Source: Zarea fungicola
Taxonomy: Eukaryota > Ascomycota > Sordariomycetes > Hypocreales > Cordycipitaceae
Length of the DNA: 64,000 nt
Assembly (NCBI GenBank): GCA_900169235.1
Contig: FWCC01000079.1
Span: forward strand, 124,001 to 188,000
Direction of reading: 5' to 3'
Positions 25,212 through 34,714 of this stretch are shown one piece after another. Made by a program: the position numbers and the translations under genes. Numbering within the stretch: position 1 is the first letter of the stretch; the number at the start of each line of letters is the position of its first letter. Below the pieces are notes generated by a model. It made no database searches and was not told where the DNA came from. It saw only the letters and a program-made list of their open reading frames with translations.

Positions 25212-25868
25212 ATGGCAGGCCTATCCACCACCAACGAGATTTCCCATCTCCACACCCGTCTCGAGTCCAGGACCCTACCCATCCTCCTGCGTACTATTGA
25301 ACGAAGAGACGCTGCACGCTTCTCTGCCATTCTCTCTGATCCGGCCAACGGCACGGACCCCCACGCCAAAACAATTGACGCCGCTACCGCGGAGACCATC
25401 ATCACCAAGCAGCGCGAGTCTGCTACGAAACCTACTGTCATCGGCAGTGATGGCAAGGTTCTCAGCGGGCCGGGCCGCATCAACATGGTCGTCGAGCACC
25501 GCGGCGAGGTGATTGGTCTCGGTGGCTACGGGGCTATCAAGGATTGGGTGCGCGACGGCAAGAGCATCCGGGCTGGCGATGTCGGCGCCATGATTGACCC
25601 TGCGCATCGTGGCCGAGGCTACGCGACGGAGGCCGTTCGGCTCGCCATTGACTGGGCGTTTACGTCGGCACGTGAGGGCGGACCCCAGCTGGACCTCGTC
25701 ACCATTACAACGGGCGAGGACAACGGTGCCATGATTCGGCTGGCGGATGAGAAGCTCGGGCTCAAAGGAAAGGGCACGAGACGTAACTCACCAGAGCAAG
25801 GGGCGGAGGATATTATTGAATTGTATTACGAGCTTACGAAGCAGGATTGGCAAGCTGTTTCTCATTAA
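25212..25868 (+). CDS. GNAT-family N-acetyltransferase (RimJ/RimL-like)
   Basis: Predicted 218-residue cytosolic acetyl-CoA-dependent N-acetyltransferase in one exon. The fold is recognised from the beta4 strand VGAMIDPAHRGRGYATEA, where RGRGYAT is the pyrophosphate-binding motif A (Q/R-x2-G-x-G/A), followed by the amphipathic helix VRLAIDWAF. A conserved EDNGAMIRLADEKLGLKGKG segment follows, like the N-x-S/A-M-I-x-L-x-E-K-L-G-F segment of RimJ/RimL proteins. The early strand ILLRTIERRDAARFSAILSD marks the domain start. The substrate is unknown; such fungal enzymes act on small amines, protein N-termini or antibiotics. No nearby partner suggests a pathway. Confidence 0.85.
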   Translation: MAGLSTTNEISHLHTRLESRTLPILLRTIERRDAARFSAILSDPANGTDPHAKTIDAATAETIITKQRESATKPTVIGSDGKVLSGPGRINMVVEHRGEVIGLGGYGAIKDWVRDGKSIRAGDVGAMIDPAHRGRGYATEAVRLAIDWAFTSAREGGPQLDLVTITTGEDNGAMIRLADEKLGLKGKGTRRNSPEQGAEDIIELYYELTKQDWQAVSH

Positions 25869-26500
25869 AGGAAACAAAAAAGAGACGATTTACTCCAAAG
25901 TAATGAGCATATTCATGTACAAAGGAAACATTACATTGTTCTGGGTATAACCGGCGTGTGGCGTTAAATGTTCCCTGCGACGACAGAACGTTCCACCGTG
26001 TTCAGTGGTCTGGGAAAGTGTTGTTGTGTGCCAAAAAAAAAAATGCTTGGAAAAAGAAGTGCTACAGAGGCCGCAAATATGTGCATACGGTAGTTCAGGG
26101 GATGATTTCATAAAATTATACTGCAAATTGGTAGAGCTACATGGCCTGCCATAGTGGTGAGTCTTGCCTGGTTTTAGGCAGTGCCAGCCTGGCAAAAGCT
26201 CTACAATTAGAGCAATAAAATATATGCACTTAAATAAACAGATACAGAATTCTTCTATTTTATTTTCCTTTTATTTTCTATTTTATTGCATTCGAGTTTA
26301 TACAATTAAAACAGTGCAATAGTAGTGCATGGAAATTTTTGTATCTCGATTCAAGAAGAAGGTATTCTTAAAATCAACTATTGAAATTAAGGAAAAAGTC
26401 AGGTTATCAGTAGAATAGAGTAAATAAGAATTTTTAGCTTTTTATGTCGAATCTCGTTGCTACAAGTACGAGCAGTTGTCGAGAATGCCACCAAAGCCGT
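25869..26500. other. AT-rich intergenic between convergent genes
   Basis: The stretch from about 26210 to 26450 is unusually AT-rich for this window (repeated TTTTATTT and ATTAAA blocks) and lies between two gene 3' ends. No terminal repeats or coding remnants are visible. Confidence 0.5.
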
Positions 26501-28078
26501 TCACACGCCCTTTCCTTCATTCCATATCAGAAGAATGACAGAGTCCAGTTCATCTTTCTCGTCATCATTGGCAGCTTCTGTTTCCTTTGAAGTTTTCACC
26601 GCTTTCTTAACATATGCCTGCCAAACAACACCCCGCTCGTCCGCATATGAGTCCAATAGTTCCCAAACACTCCGTGGACCCCCTCCCGTGAGCTGCAACT
26701 TAACACCACCATCATTGAGTTGCCGTTGGCTGTCTCGCTCCCTCCGCGTATTGGACTCCGCTGTTGGCGGCTGGTTGGTTTGGATCTTGACAGGGTACTG
26801 GTACTGGCTGATGGAGACGCCGTTGACAAGAACCCAGTTATCTTTAAAAAGAAATCGCTGCATGAAGCATGCCTCGCCGCACTCATCGGCTACTAAGTAT
26901 GCATGGACAAGATCCAACCCCTTTTCCTGGCTGCGAATCACTATCGGTCTGCTGCCGGTTTCAAGATGGCCTAGTTCTGATAGCTCCGAGTCAGTGTCGG
27001 GTGTGTACAGTCCGGGGATGACATCCATGGACATTTTCCCATGGGTTGTCATGCACTCGTGGACGACGGCTGTCCATTGCTGAGAGTGAGATGCCGACTC
27101 CGTCAAACCGTCGGCTTCTACACAAGAAAGTGATAGCAGTTTGCTCAATCCATCATGCGACAGAACCACCACCCCTCCGCCAGTCGTTGTGAGCTTGCCA
27201 TCCTTGGCCACCCAATCATCAGCATCGCTTGGGACACCGATGTATATACTCTGGCGGACATCATACGTAGCAAGCTTCTCATTCAATAGTGATAGGCTTG
27301 GAAAGAACATGTTCTCATCCATGAGAATGAACCACTCCTTCATAATCCCAACTGCCGACAGACCCGATCCGTAGGCAAGCAGCTCGCCCGCAAGCTGCGC
27401 ATATCTCCTAGGTGCCGACAACGACTCCGCAGTATTTTGCACAGTAGCCGAAATAGTCAGTGACTCCAGTGCAGTTTCTAGGCTCTTAATTTGATGATCG
27501 TCTGCCCTATCCAGGATCACCATAATATGAGCACCGTTGGTGGCTTTCTTGCCACTTGTCAGCCACCAATGCCAGCTCTTAATCATGGCACGGTCATTTT
27601 CCATGAGCCGCTCATATGTCGTCGAAACGCCAAAAACATACGATGACGCATCAAATTGTCCCGGACGTGGACCCTCTGGCGACGGCAGATGCAGCATCTT
27701 ATACATCTGTGCTGGAGATGGCGTTGGGCTGCGAAGGTCGAATATTCTTGGCCGTCGGGGCTGGAAGCGAGCTGGCACTCTCGTGACGGAGCTCCATTCA
27801 GGCTGGCTCTGCGTCGATTCGACATTCCATAACGCCCACTCTACCTTCTTCGACAGGTCATGTCGATAAATTAGCTCATCCAGGTAGCTATCCGCCTCCA
27901 GGGCAAGTTCACTGGCGTCTCGCCCGTTTTCGTTGACGGCTGGAAGGGGATAAAGGAGTTCGAAATAAAAATCCCAATCACATAGTAGTATCAATGTGTA
28001 TGCAAGTACTCCAGAGACTAAAAGCGTCAATATCAATTTTCTTGGGAAAGAAAACGGGCTTGCAATCAGCTGCGACAT
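26501..28078 (-). CDS. GT31-like type II membrane glycosyltransferase with altered DxD motif
   Basis: Predicted 525-residue Golgi-type protein in one exon. A short cytosolic N-terminus precedes a signal anchor at about residues 15-34 (LILTLLVSGVLAYTLILLCD), then a luminal stem and catalytic region. The stretch EWFILMDENMFFPSLSLL, followed by IYIGVPSDADDW and TTTGGGVVVLSHDGL, follows the order seen in fungal GT31/Fringe-like proteins: DxD strand, then a product-side strand, then a GGAG-like loop. The expected metal-binding Asp-x-Asp reads Asp-Glu-Asn (residues 254-256). Two later cysteines (CGEACF) fit a luminal disulphide. The family transfers galactose or related sugars in the Golgi; donor and acceptor are unknown. 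The start MSQLIASPFSF directly precedes the anchor. Confidence 0.75.
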   Translation of the reverse strand: MSQLIASPFSFPRKLILTLLVSGVLAYTLILLCDWDFYFELLYPLPAVNENGRDASELALEADSYLDELIYRHDLSKKVEWALWNVESTQSQPEWSSVTRVPARFQPRRPRIFDLRSPTPSPAQMYKMLHLPSPEGPRPGQFDASSYVFGVSTTYERLMENDRAMIKSWHWWLTSGKKATNGAHIMVILDRADDHQIKSLETALESLTISATVQNTAESLSAPRRYAQLAGELLAYGSGLSAVGIMKEWFILMDENMFFPSLSLLNEKLATYDVRQSIYIGVPSDADDWVAKDGKLTTTGGGVVVLSHDGLSKLLSLSCVEADGLTESASHSQQWTAVVHECMTTHGKMSMDVIPGLYTPDTDSELSELGHLETGSRPIVIRSQEKGLDLVHAYLVADECGEACFMQRFLFKDNWVLVNGVSISQYQYPVKIQTNQPPTAESNTRRERDSQRQLNDGGVKLQLTGGGPRSVWELLDSYADERGVVWQAYVKKAVKTSKETEAANDDEKDELDSVILLIWNEGKGV

Positions 28079-29071
28079 GTTTCGTTGTCGTGGTGGTGAT
28101 GCACCCAGTGAAATCCAAGAAACGCTTGACGGACAGCGAGGCTTTCAAAGAGGTCAGTGGCATATTCTGTGAAGAAAAAAAGGACTGGCATTCAAAAAAA
28201 AAAAAAAAAAAAGTGCACAAAGCAGAAGTAATGTCGTCTTCTTTTGTGTTACAGGCAAATAGAGCACGGAAACAATTCATCCACTTCCAAGGGGTCGGCT
28301 ACAATTTACCTGGAGACACAGCCCAGCTATATCTAGCAGGCGAGATTTGGAGGACCACAGGCGGCCCTCACGATTTTCAGGGACAGTACTGGATTTGCCA
28401 TTTTTACAGATGATCATCACTTGCTTGTGAAACCGCCAAACGAGTGACGTCGTAATCAGCTTGTGAGCAAGGCGTGTGTGCCTGTTGCCTGCACAACTGC
28501 AGACATGACTATTATGAGACGACCAGCTTACAGATCGACCTTTGGGATCAGCATTGTAAATGTCTAATTGACCGTAACTCGGGACCTTTTCAAATTTCTG
28601 AATTGCCGCACCCCATTTTATCGGCAGGGATTTAGCATAACTGGAAATAATGGAGCAGCTTGTACTCCGGGATTGTTTTAACCTGCTTGGCTGCCAGGGT
28701 TGGCAAAACTTAGCACAACGGTGCGACACCAAATATGCTTGCACCTATTGGGAAGAACAACGTGAAACCATCTGGTGTGGACTGTCGTCTAAAGGGAGGT
28801 TCAATTGGCAAACTTGGCCAATTGGCAAGCCTTTCTATTTATGCTATGAAGACAAATCAGGCTTCAGGGGATCGCCTACTCGCGTCAATCGTTATCATCG
28901 TGTCAACCGCTAAAATGACTATTCCAAATGACGTCATGTTCAGTTTCATCAGGGCCGGGGTTACATAGGGATTGGAAAACAGTAGAAAGTGCTCGTCAGG
29001 TGAAGTCTAGTCATCAGAAGGTCTCCATGTAGAGATTCGGCGCTTCATCAATCAAACTCCGAGGTGAAAGA
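28079..29071 (-). promoter_or_regulatory. upstream region of the GT31-like gene
   Basis: About 1 kb between two - strand genes. It contains a 19-nt poly-A tract (28194-28212) and a dyad of CCAAT boxes at 28802-28824 (CAATTGGC, 7-nt spacer, GCCAATTG). No coding frame is supported. Confidence 0.4.
28194..28212. repeat. poly-A tract (A19)
   Basis: Nineteen uninterrupted adenines about 115 bp upstream of the GT31-like start codon (reads as T19 on the gene strand). A homopolymer of this kind in a fungal promoter can exclude nucleosomes; no other role is evident. Confidence 0.9.
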
Positions 29072-29920
29072 TCACTTAGCCAATTTGGCCTTGCTGTCAG
29101 ATGTGATTTCTGGCCCAGAACCCGAAATTGTACCATATGGCTCCGTACGCTTCTGAGGGGCGGTAGGTGGAGGAGGTTGCCGTCGCACCGGCGTGGATTG
29201 GCGGTTTCGATAGTTGTCAGGCAAATTCGAGCGGATTGTGGCCTTGGCATCTTGGAATAGGTCAAAGCATTCTGCAATGATTTGTTCTAGTGATATTCCC
29301 GCAGGGGCAATGCCAGAATCCAAAAGCTCTTTGATGTGGTCTTCAACTTCTCTGAGCTCCTCCATATCCCTTCTATAGCGGTCGGGTATGCCACTGTTGT
29401 GGAGAAAAGCCAGAATTCCAGCACTCACAGTGTTCACAGCACCGAGAACAGTGATTGCTGTACCGGCCGAGGTCGCAAGAGAACCAAGCGCGGTTAGGAT
29501 CGCGGAGATGCAGAGCTGGAGAAGCATGAATATCCACTGCAGCATGGTTGCTGTATAGAAGAGAATCATGCACTTGGTACGGTGCCTTACAACATCACGA
29601 TAGAGGCCAATGGGCATGCCATGTGGCGGCCACCACCAAGAAGATGCGTGAGCAGGTCGGAGTTGTTCAAAGTCATGTATGCCACCGATTGCTCGGGCAA
29701 TGACGCCCCATTCATGCGGTGAAAGGAATCTGTGGGGAGGAATCGTGTGCGAGTGATGGCCAGATGATGGGTTCGATCCGGTCGTGGGCCGCGTTGATGT
29801 CGGCCCATCCAGCCGAGGAATAAAATTGCCTCTGTCGAAGAGCACTTGATCAGATGCCTCCTGAACTGGTGATTCAGAGTCGCCTACTGCGGACGAGCTT
29901 GGTTTGGGGTCCTCAAGCAT
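29072..29920 (-). CDS. fungal SLATT-domain two-TM protein
   Basis: Predicted 282-residue single-exon membrane protein. The N-terminal 60 residues are Ser/Pro-rich and disordered. Residues 66-115 carry a conserved-looking segment (FLSPHEWGVIARAIGG) leading to TM1 at about 118-148 and TM2 at about 152-173, with a very short turn between them. A charged helix follows (YRRDMEELREVEDHIKEL), as in the fungal SLATT domain, and the tail is Pro/Arg/Gln-rich. SLATT (SMODS and SLOG-associating two-TM effector) domains are proposed pore-forming effectors in bacterial defence systems. The fungal version is widespread with unknown function, sometimes discussed in conflict or self/non-self contexts. No NLR, sensor or nucleotide-signal synthase gene adjoins it here; TRM1 is divergent on the other side. 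Confidence 0.78.
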   Translation of the reverse strand: MLEDPKPSSSAVGDSESPVQEASDQVLFDRGNFIPRLDGPTSTRPTTGSNPSSGHHSHTIPPHRFLSPHEWGVIARAIGGIHDFEQLRPAHASSWWWPPHGMPIGLYRDVVRHRTKCMILFYTATMLQWIFMLLQLCISAILTALGSLATSAGTAITVLGAVNTVSAGILAFLHNSGIPDRYRRDMEELREVEDHIKELLDSGIAPAGISLEQIIAECFDLFQDAKATIRSNLPDNYRNRQSTPVRRQPPPPTAPQKRTEPYGTISGSGPEITSDSKAKLAK

Positions 29921-30363
29921 GTTGGTAAACAGAGAAAAGTTAGGCTATGAGAATACTGTATGCTTGTTCCGCGAGGATATTGAAAATAACGAATAATATA
30001 CAGGCGACTGAGATCCTGGAGATGGACACTGCATGGTGGCGGTTGGATTGGTGAGGCACAATAGTTGCATTTCTGGGAAGGCGCCAATCGAAATTGTGGT
30101 TATCAGAATGTACAGGTTTGAGCCCTCTGGAAAGCCTTACAAACAGGTTGTCGTTTATTTGCTCAAGTATTATGAGCTCCTGGTAGCAGGAGCAGTGCTC
30201 CATGCCACTCAACTAGTAAAGTGACCAACCACAGACTCTCCTCACCGCCCAGAAGTTAAGGGCGGCAGAATCCCCCTCCCCCAAAAAAAAAGCCATCATG
30301 CTCCGCAAAGAATCAAATTCACTTTGCGACAGCTCAATCTAAGCACGCTGTTGCGATCTCTGC
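29921..30363. promoter_or_regulatory. divergent promoter of the SLATT gene and TRM1
   Basis: Both genes start within 443 bp of each other, so this short region must serve both. A poly-A run lies near 30285. No other gene fits. Confidence 0.5.
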
Positions 30364-32424
30364 ATGCTGCAATTGTTGTCACTGTCGAGTGTAACTGTGC
30401 ATAGGATCGCCGGGCGACCTTTGAGCCGAAAATTCTCCGTCCTCACATTACGCCAAACGTACCGGCACTTTGCAACAGCCATGGCAGACAAGACGATTGA
30501 GACGCAGACGGTGGACGTCGATGGGATTCAGTTTAGAACGGTGACAGAGGGGCTTGCTACAATCCTGGTCCCTCAGGGTGCCAAAGTTGGAGAGGATCGT
30601 GGCGAGGTACAGGAAGTGTTTTACAACCCCATTCAGCAGTACAATCGCGATTTGTCTGTTCTTGCTATCAGGACATATGGCGAAGAGGCTCTGGAGAAAA
30701 GAAAAGGTCGCAACCAAACGAAGCGCGAGAAACAGAGCAAAAAACGGAAGCGGGGCGACGAAAATGGAACGCAAACAGAAGAGGCTATGGAGCCAACACA
30801 ATCGGCCGAGACGGAGCCCATACCGAACGGTCAACAGTCTGCACCAACACCGATAAAGCCAACTTTCAAGGTGCTCGATGCACTCTCGGCATCAGGACTT
30901 CGAGCACTCCGTTATGCGCGTGAGCTTCCGTTTGTTACTTCCATAATAGCGAATGATCTGTCGGCCTCTGCTACAAGCTCCATCAAGCAGAACGTAAAGC
31001 ACAATGGTGTCGAAGATATAGTCTCTGTGACCAACGATGACGCCCTCGCTGTCATGTACAGAGCAATTGCGGAGTCTCTTTCAGCTGGTGAGGCCAGCAA
31101 ATCTGCTAAGAAGCCGTCTAAGTTTGATGTCATTGATCTTGACCCATATGGCACTGCGGCACCGTTTTTTGATGCCGCGGTACAGGCTGTGCGTGACGAT
31201 GGTGGCCTTCTGTGCATTACTTGTACAGATAGCGCAGTGTGGGCTGGCCATTCGTATAGCGAGAAGACATACTCGCTATACGGCGGTACTCCAATTCACG
31301 GCATGCATTCGCACGAAGCTGGTCTAAGACTGATCATCAATGCCGTCGCTACTTCGGCAGCACGTTACGGTCTTGCCATTGAACCACAGCTCTCTCTATC
31401 AATTGACTTCTACACCAAAGTCTTTATCAAAGTTACGAAATCACCACAGGCGGTCAAGTTTCTTGGCTCTAAGACTATGCTTGTGTACAGCTGCGACAGT
31501 GGCTGCGGCGCTTGGGAGACGCAATACCTCATGCGCACCAGAGCTGCGCCGAATAAGAAGGGGAACGGAGCGTTTTATAAGTATGTCATGGCTCTGGGGC
31601 CACAGACGGACCAGCTCTGCAAGCACTGCGGCACCAAGATGCATATAAATGGCCCCATGTACGGCGGACACATCCATTCGCGAGACTTTATAGAAAGAAT
31701 GCTCAAACAGATTCCCGAAGCAGACAAGGAAGTATATGGCACACTGACTCGGCTTGAAGGGATGCTTCGAAATACGCTGGAAGAGATTATACCCGGCCCT
31801 GAGGAGACCGCGCCGGTGGAACCAAGAGACAGAGAATACGCCAAGATCGATCATTATCCATTCTACTTTATTCCTGGGAAGCTGTCGAGTACTGTTTCAT
31901 GCCAAACCCCTCCCGATGACATGTTCAGGGGGGCGCTGAAGCATCTAGGCTACACGGCTGGCCGCAGCCACTGTCGACCGGGAAGCATTAAGACTGATGC
32001 GCCATGGTCAACGTTGTGGTGGATTATGGCGGAGTGGATACGACAAAAGGCTCCCATCAAGGCCTCAAAGTTTAAGCCAAATACGCCGGCATGGCGGCTG
32101 CTTAAAAACGCAGGCCTTCTTGTGGGCGAAGAAGGTGTCAATTGTGAGGAAACAGCAGACAAGACAGCCGAGGTGACGATGGAAGGCGTCGAGACGGTGG
32201 CGGAGGCTGCGGCCCAACCCAAGATTCAGACTGGCGACAAAAGTGATGTAGAAGGGCCTGAGAAGAATGAAAGGATTTTCACAGAAGCAGACCTAAGAAA
32301 TACGCTTCTGTTCAACGATGACCTGGCTCGGCTGGGTAGAGAGGGCAAAGCACAGAATCTTGTGCGTTATCAGATGAACCCGCGGGAGAACTGGGGGCCG
32401 TTGACAAAGGCGAAAAGCAATTAA
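30364..32424 (+). CDS. trm1: tRNA (guanine-26-N2)-dimethyltransferase Trm1
   Basis: Predicted 686-residue enzyme in one exon that makes N2,N2-dimethylguanosine at tRNA position 26 with S-adenosylmethionine. Motifs: VFYNPIQQYNRDLSVLAIR near the N-terminus, the AdoMet-binding strand FKVLDALSASGLRALRYA, catalytic motif FDVIDLDPYGTAAPFFDAA, and zinc-binding pairs CDSGCG and CKHCG in the C-terminal domain. A fungal Lys/Arg-rich insert (KKRKRGDENGTQ) could serve nuclear import. The first 39 residues (MLQLLSLSSVTVHRIAGRPL onward) are rich in Arg, Ser and Leu and lack acids, like a mitochondrial presequence. The second in-frame ATG at 30481 begins the conserved protein (MADKTIETQ). Both starts are probably used, as in yeast TRM1. 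Confidence 0.95.
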   Translation: MLQLLSLSSVTVHRIAGRPLSRKFSVLTLRQTYRHFATAMADKTIETQTVDVDGIQFRTVTEGLATILVPQGAKVGEDRGEVQEVFYNPIQQYNRDLSVLAIRTYGEEALEKRKGRNQTKREKQSKKRKRGDENGTQTEEAMEPTQSAETEPIPNGQQSAPTPIKPTFKVLDALSASGLRALRYARELPFVTSIIANDLSASATSSIKQNVKHNGVEDIVSVTNDDALAVMYRAIAESLSAGEASKSAKKPSKFDVIDLDPYGTAAPFFDAAVQAVRDDGGLLCITCTDSAVWAGHSYSEKTYSLYGGTPIHGMHSHEAGLRLIINAVATSAARYGLAIEPQLSLSIDFYTKVFIKVTKSPQAVKFLGSKTMLVYSCDSGCGAWETQYLMRTRAAPNKKGNGAFYKYVMALGPQTDQLCKHCGTKMHINGPMYGGHIHSRDFIERMLKQIPEADKEVYGTLTRLEGMLRNTLEEIIPGPEETAPVEPRDREYAKIDHYPFYFIPGKLSSTVSCQTPPDDMFRGALKHLGYTAGRSHCRPGSIKTDAPWSTLWWIMAEWIRQKAPIKASKFKPNTPAWRLLKNAGLLVGEEGVNCEETADKTAEVTMEGVETVAEAAAQPKIQTGDKSDVEGPEKNERIFTEADLRNTLLFNDDLARLGREGKAQNLVRYQMNPRENWGPLTKAKSN

Positions 32425-32997
32425 GCCGGGGATTCCTGGATAAATATATTGAGGCAAAAATTCTGGCACTTTGATTCAACCTTGGTTGGGTAAATAAATG
32501 AATAGGTGAAGAAATAAATCACACGCCATGGCCACAGAAGCCGAGGTATCTTAAATACGACCTGCCCCAGGCACTGTGTTTTCGTTGATTTGATGTAACA
32601 AAATCACAGAAAGTCTCATCTTAGCCTTAGTTATTCGATTATGTTCCATATACCTGTGACTGTCCCATTTCTCTTCAGGGATCAAGAAGGCCAGCAATAC
32701 GATTACGCAGCCGAGACTTCCAAGATAGGCAACATCTTCTACTTTTTGGCGGGGGGGGGGACTTTCCAGCATCACTGGAGCCTGCTTTTTGAGTGTGGAG
32801 CGCACAACATCCGGCCGTGTGACTAATTGATCCTCCGCCCGTTTCAGCACATTTTGAGTGCAGGATCGTTTTTTTTTTTCGTTATATAAATGCTCTTCTC
32901 CAACTATTATTTGTTGTTTCCTGGAGCTGCTGCTATTTGTAACTACACCGAACAACCCGACCCAGCCAGTGGGTAGACTGGGCCACCAAAGCTTGAC
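32425..32997 (+). promoter_or_regulatory. intergenic, upstream of the lipid-kinase-like gene
   Basis: About 570 bp containing the TRM1 3' end, an 11-nt G run near 32750 and a T run near 32870. A TATATAA-like box at about 32883 lies some 115 bp upstream of the next start codon. No gene is seen. Confidence 0.4.
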
Positions 32998-34455
32998 ATG
33001 AGTTCTGCGGCCGAACCACTCGTCATACATGCAGACAGCCTCATATATGACGACAATGCGGGCACCCTGACAGCTGTCCCCGCCACATCATCACCCGCGA
33101 GCGAGCACCCTGCTCTTAAGCTTGATGAGGTTATTCTTATTTTCCGTCCATCGCCCAGCGCACACTCCGTTATCGTGGGCTTGATCGAAAATACGGACAG
33201 CAAGGAAGCGCCATTTCAGTTCCTTGCCATCCAGACGCCCGCGGATGTCCCGGTGCAGCTCTCGTCCGTACTGCACGTTGCACAACTCCCGCCGCATCTC
33301 GCCAGACTCGGCGGTGGTGTCGTTCACTACGTGCTCTCGACAAAGGCTGGTACAGGGAAGGCAGTCCAGTTTTGGGAGGAGGTGCTGAACCCGCTATTGA
33401 AAATTGCGGCGCAGTCGCTAAACCAGGACACACTGCCAGACCGCATCGTCGTGACGGAAAGCGACGACAGCGTCAGGGAGTATGCGCGTGGCAAGCATGA
33501 AGCGGCGGTGCCGCGGACGATTGTGCTGCTGAGCGGCGACGGCGGCATGGTGGATTCGCTCAACTCATCAGAACCCCCGGCGGCGTCTGCGGATACGCCG
33601 CTGCCCACGGTCGTGCTGATACCGCTTGGTACGGGCAATGCACTCTTCAACTCGTTGCATAAGGCACTGTTTACAGGGCCCTCGGGCATGGTGATTGCGC
33701 TGCGCACTCTGTTCGACGGCGTCGCTACGCCGCTGCCTGCTTTCAAGGCCTCGTTCTCAACGGGCTCAAAAACAGTAAAGTATGCCAACAAGGACACCTC
33801 CTCTGGCGCCGAGACACCCAGTGATCCCGCTGCGGCCGTGGAGCAGCTCTATCGCCAGGAAACGGACGTGGCTCAACTGTACGGGAGCATCGTTGCAAGC
33901 TATGGCTTCCACGCCAGCATCGTCTACGAGAGTGATACGCCAGAGTACCGTGCCTACGGCTCCGCGCGCTTCAGCATGGTTGCGCAGGAGCTCTTGAAAG
34001 AATCGCATGAGTATGTGGCGGAGATTGACATCCGGCGGTCCGCTCACGACGAGGGCACGTTTGAGCGGATCCCCCGTGACAGGCACGCCTACGTCCTGAG
34101 CACCATGGTTTCGAACCTGGAGCGCACATTTACGATTTCGCCTGCGAGCAAACCCCTAGATGGCCGGCTGCGGCTCATTCATTTTGGGCCCGTGGGACCA
34201 GAACGCACCCTGGACGCCATGATGAAGGCCTACGACGGCGGCAAACACGTTGGCACCAAATGGGACGACAATGGTGCCGCGGTCTTTTACGACGATGTTG
34301 AGGAGGTCAGGGTTCAGATCGAGGATGATGATGCAAGATGGCGGAAGGCGTGTATTGATGGCACGATTGTCGACATTCCCAAGGGTGGCACGTTTAGCGT
34401 GCAAAAAGAGCAAAGGAGTCTTTTTAATGTTGTGGTGGATCGACGAGTTTTGTAG
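32998..34455 (+). CDS. diacylglycerol/sphingosine-kinase-like lipid kinase
   Basis: Predicted 485-residue single-exon protein with a DAGK-type catalytic domain. The nucleotide-binding loop reads LLSGDGGMVDSLN (about residues 177-189; compare G-G-D-G-x-x-x-E-x-x-N in the family), followed by IPLGTGNALFNSLHK, the second conserved Gly-rich loop. The C-terminal half has the expected beta-rich lobe (QLYGSIVASYGFHASIVYES, then RDRHAYVLSTMVSNLE). The N-terminal 100 residues lack a clear PH domain or other membrane anchor. The Glu often found after the first loop is Asp here (MVDSLN). The lipid substrate (diacylglycerol, long-chain base or ceramide) cannot be decided from sequence. The gene converges with the ABC-F gene 259 bp downstream. 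Confidence 0.82.
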   Translation: MSSAAEPLVIHADSLIYDDNAGTLTAVPATSSPASEHPALKLDEVILIFRPSPSAHSVIVGLIENTDSKEAPFQFLAIQTPADVPVQLSSVLHVAQLPPHLARLGGGVVHYVLSTKAGTGKAVQFWEEVLNPLLKIAAQSLNQDTLPDRIVVTESDDSVREYARGKHEAAVPRTIVLLSGDGGMVDSLNSSEPPAASADTPLPTVVLIPLGTGNALFNSLHKALFTGPSGMVIALRTLFDGVATPLPAFKASFSTGSKTVKYANKDTSSGAETPSDPAAAVEQLYRQETDVAQLYGSIVASYGFHASIVYESDTPEYRAYGSARFSMVAQELLKESHEYVAEIDIRRSAHDEGTFERIPRDRHAYVLSTMVSNLERTFTISPASKPLDGRLRLIHFGPVGPERTLDAMMKAYDGGKHVGTKWDDNGAAVFYDDVEEVRVQIEDDDARWRKACIDGTIVDIPKGGTFSVQKEQRSLFNVVVDRRVL

Positions 34456-34714
34456 ACATTGGTCGCATGAGAGGAATGAGTAATAGCATTAGATTATAGA
34501 TATTGCAGAGCGGGCCTGGCGCCTATCCAGTATTTCATTATTCATTGTCACGTTATGCCCGTACTTGGTTGAGCTAAAACACAATAAAAAGTAGAGCCCT
34601 GCTCGAAAGAAACGAAAAATGCCACAAGACAGGCTAATGTAAAGTTACAGAATCATGAAAATGAAGAGCCTTGGCAACCGCTTCTTCTGCGCAGTGCCAA
34701 CGGGCGCCGGCGGC

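Noticed and set aside
25869..26500. AT-rich block considered as a RIP-mutated transposon remnant
   Set aside because: No inverted or direct repeats, no target duplication and no protein remnant; AT-rich 3' intergenic DNA is ordinary.
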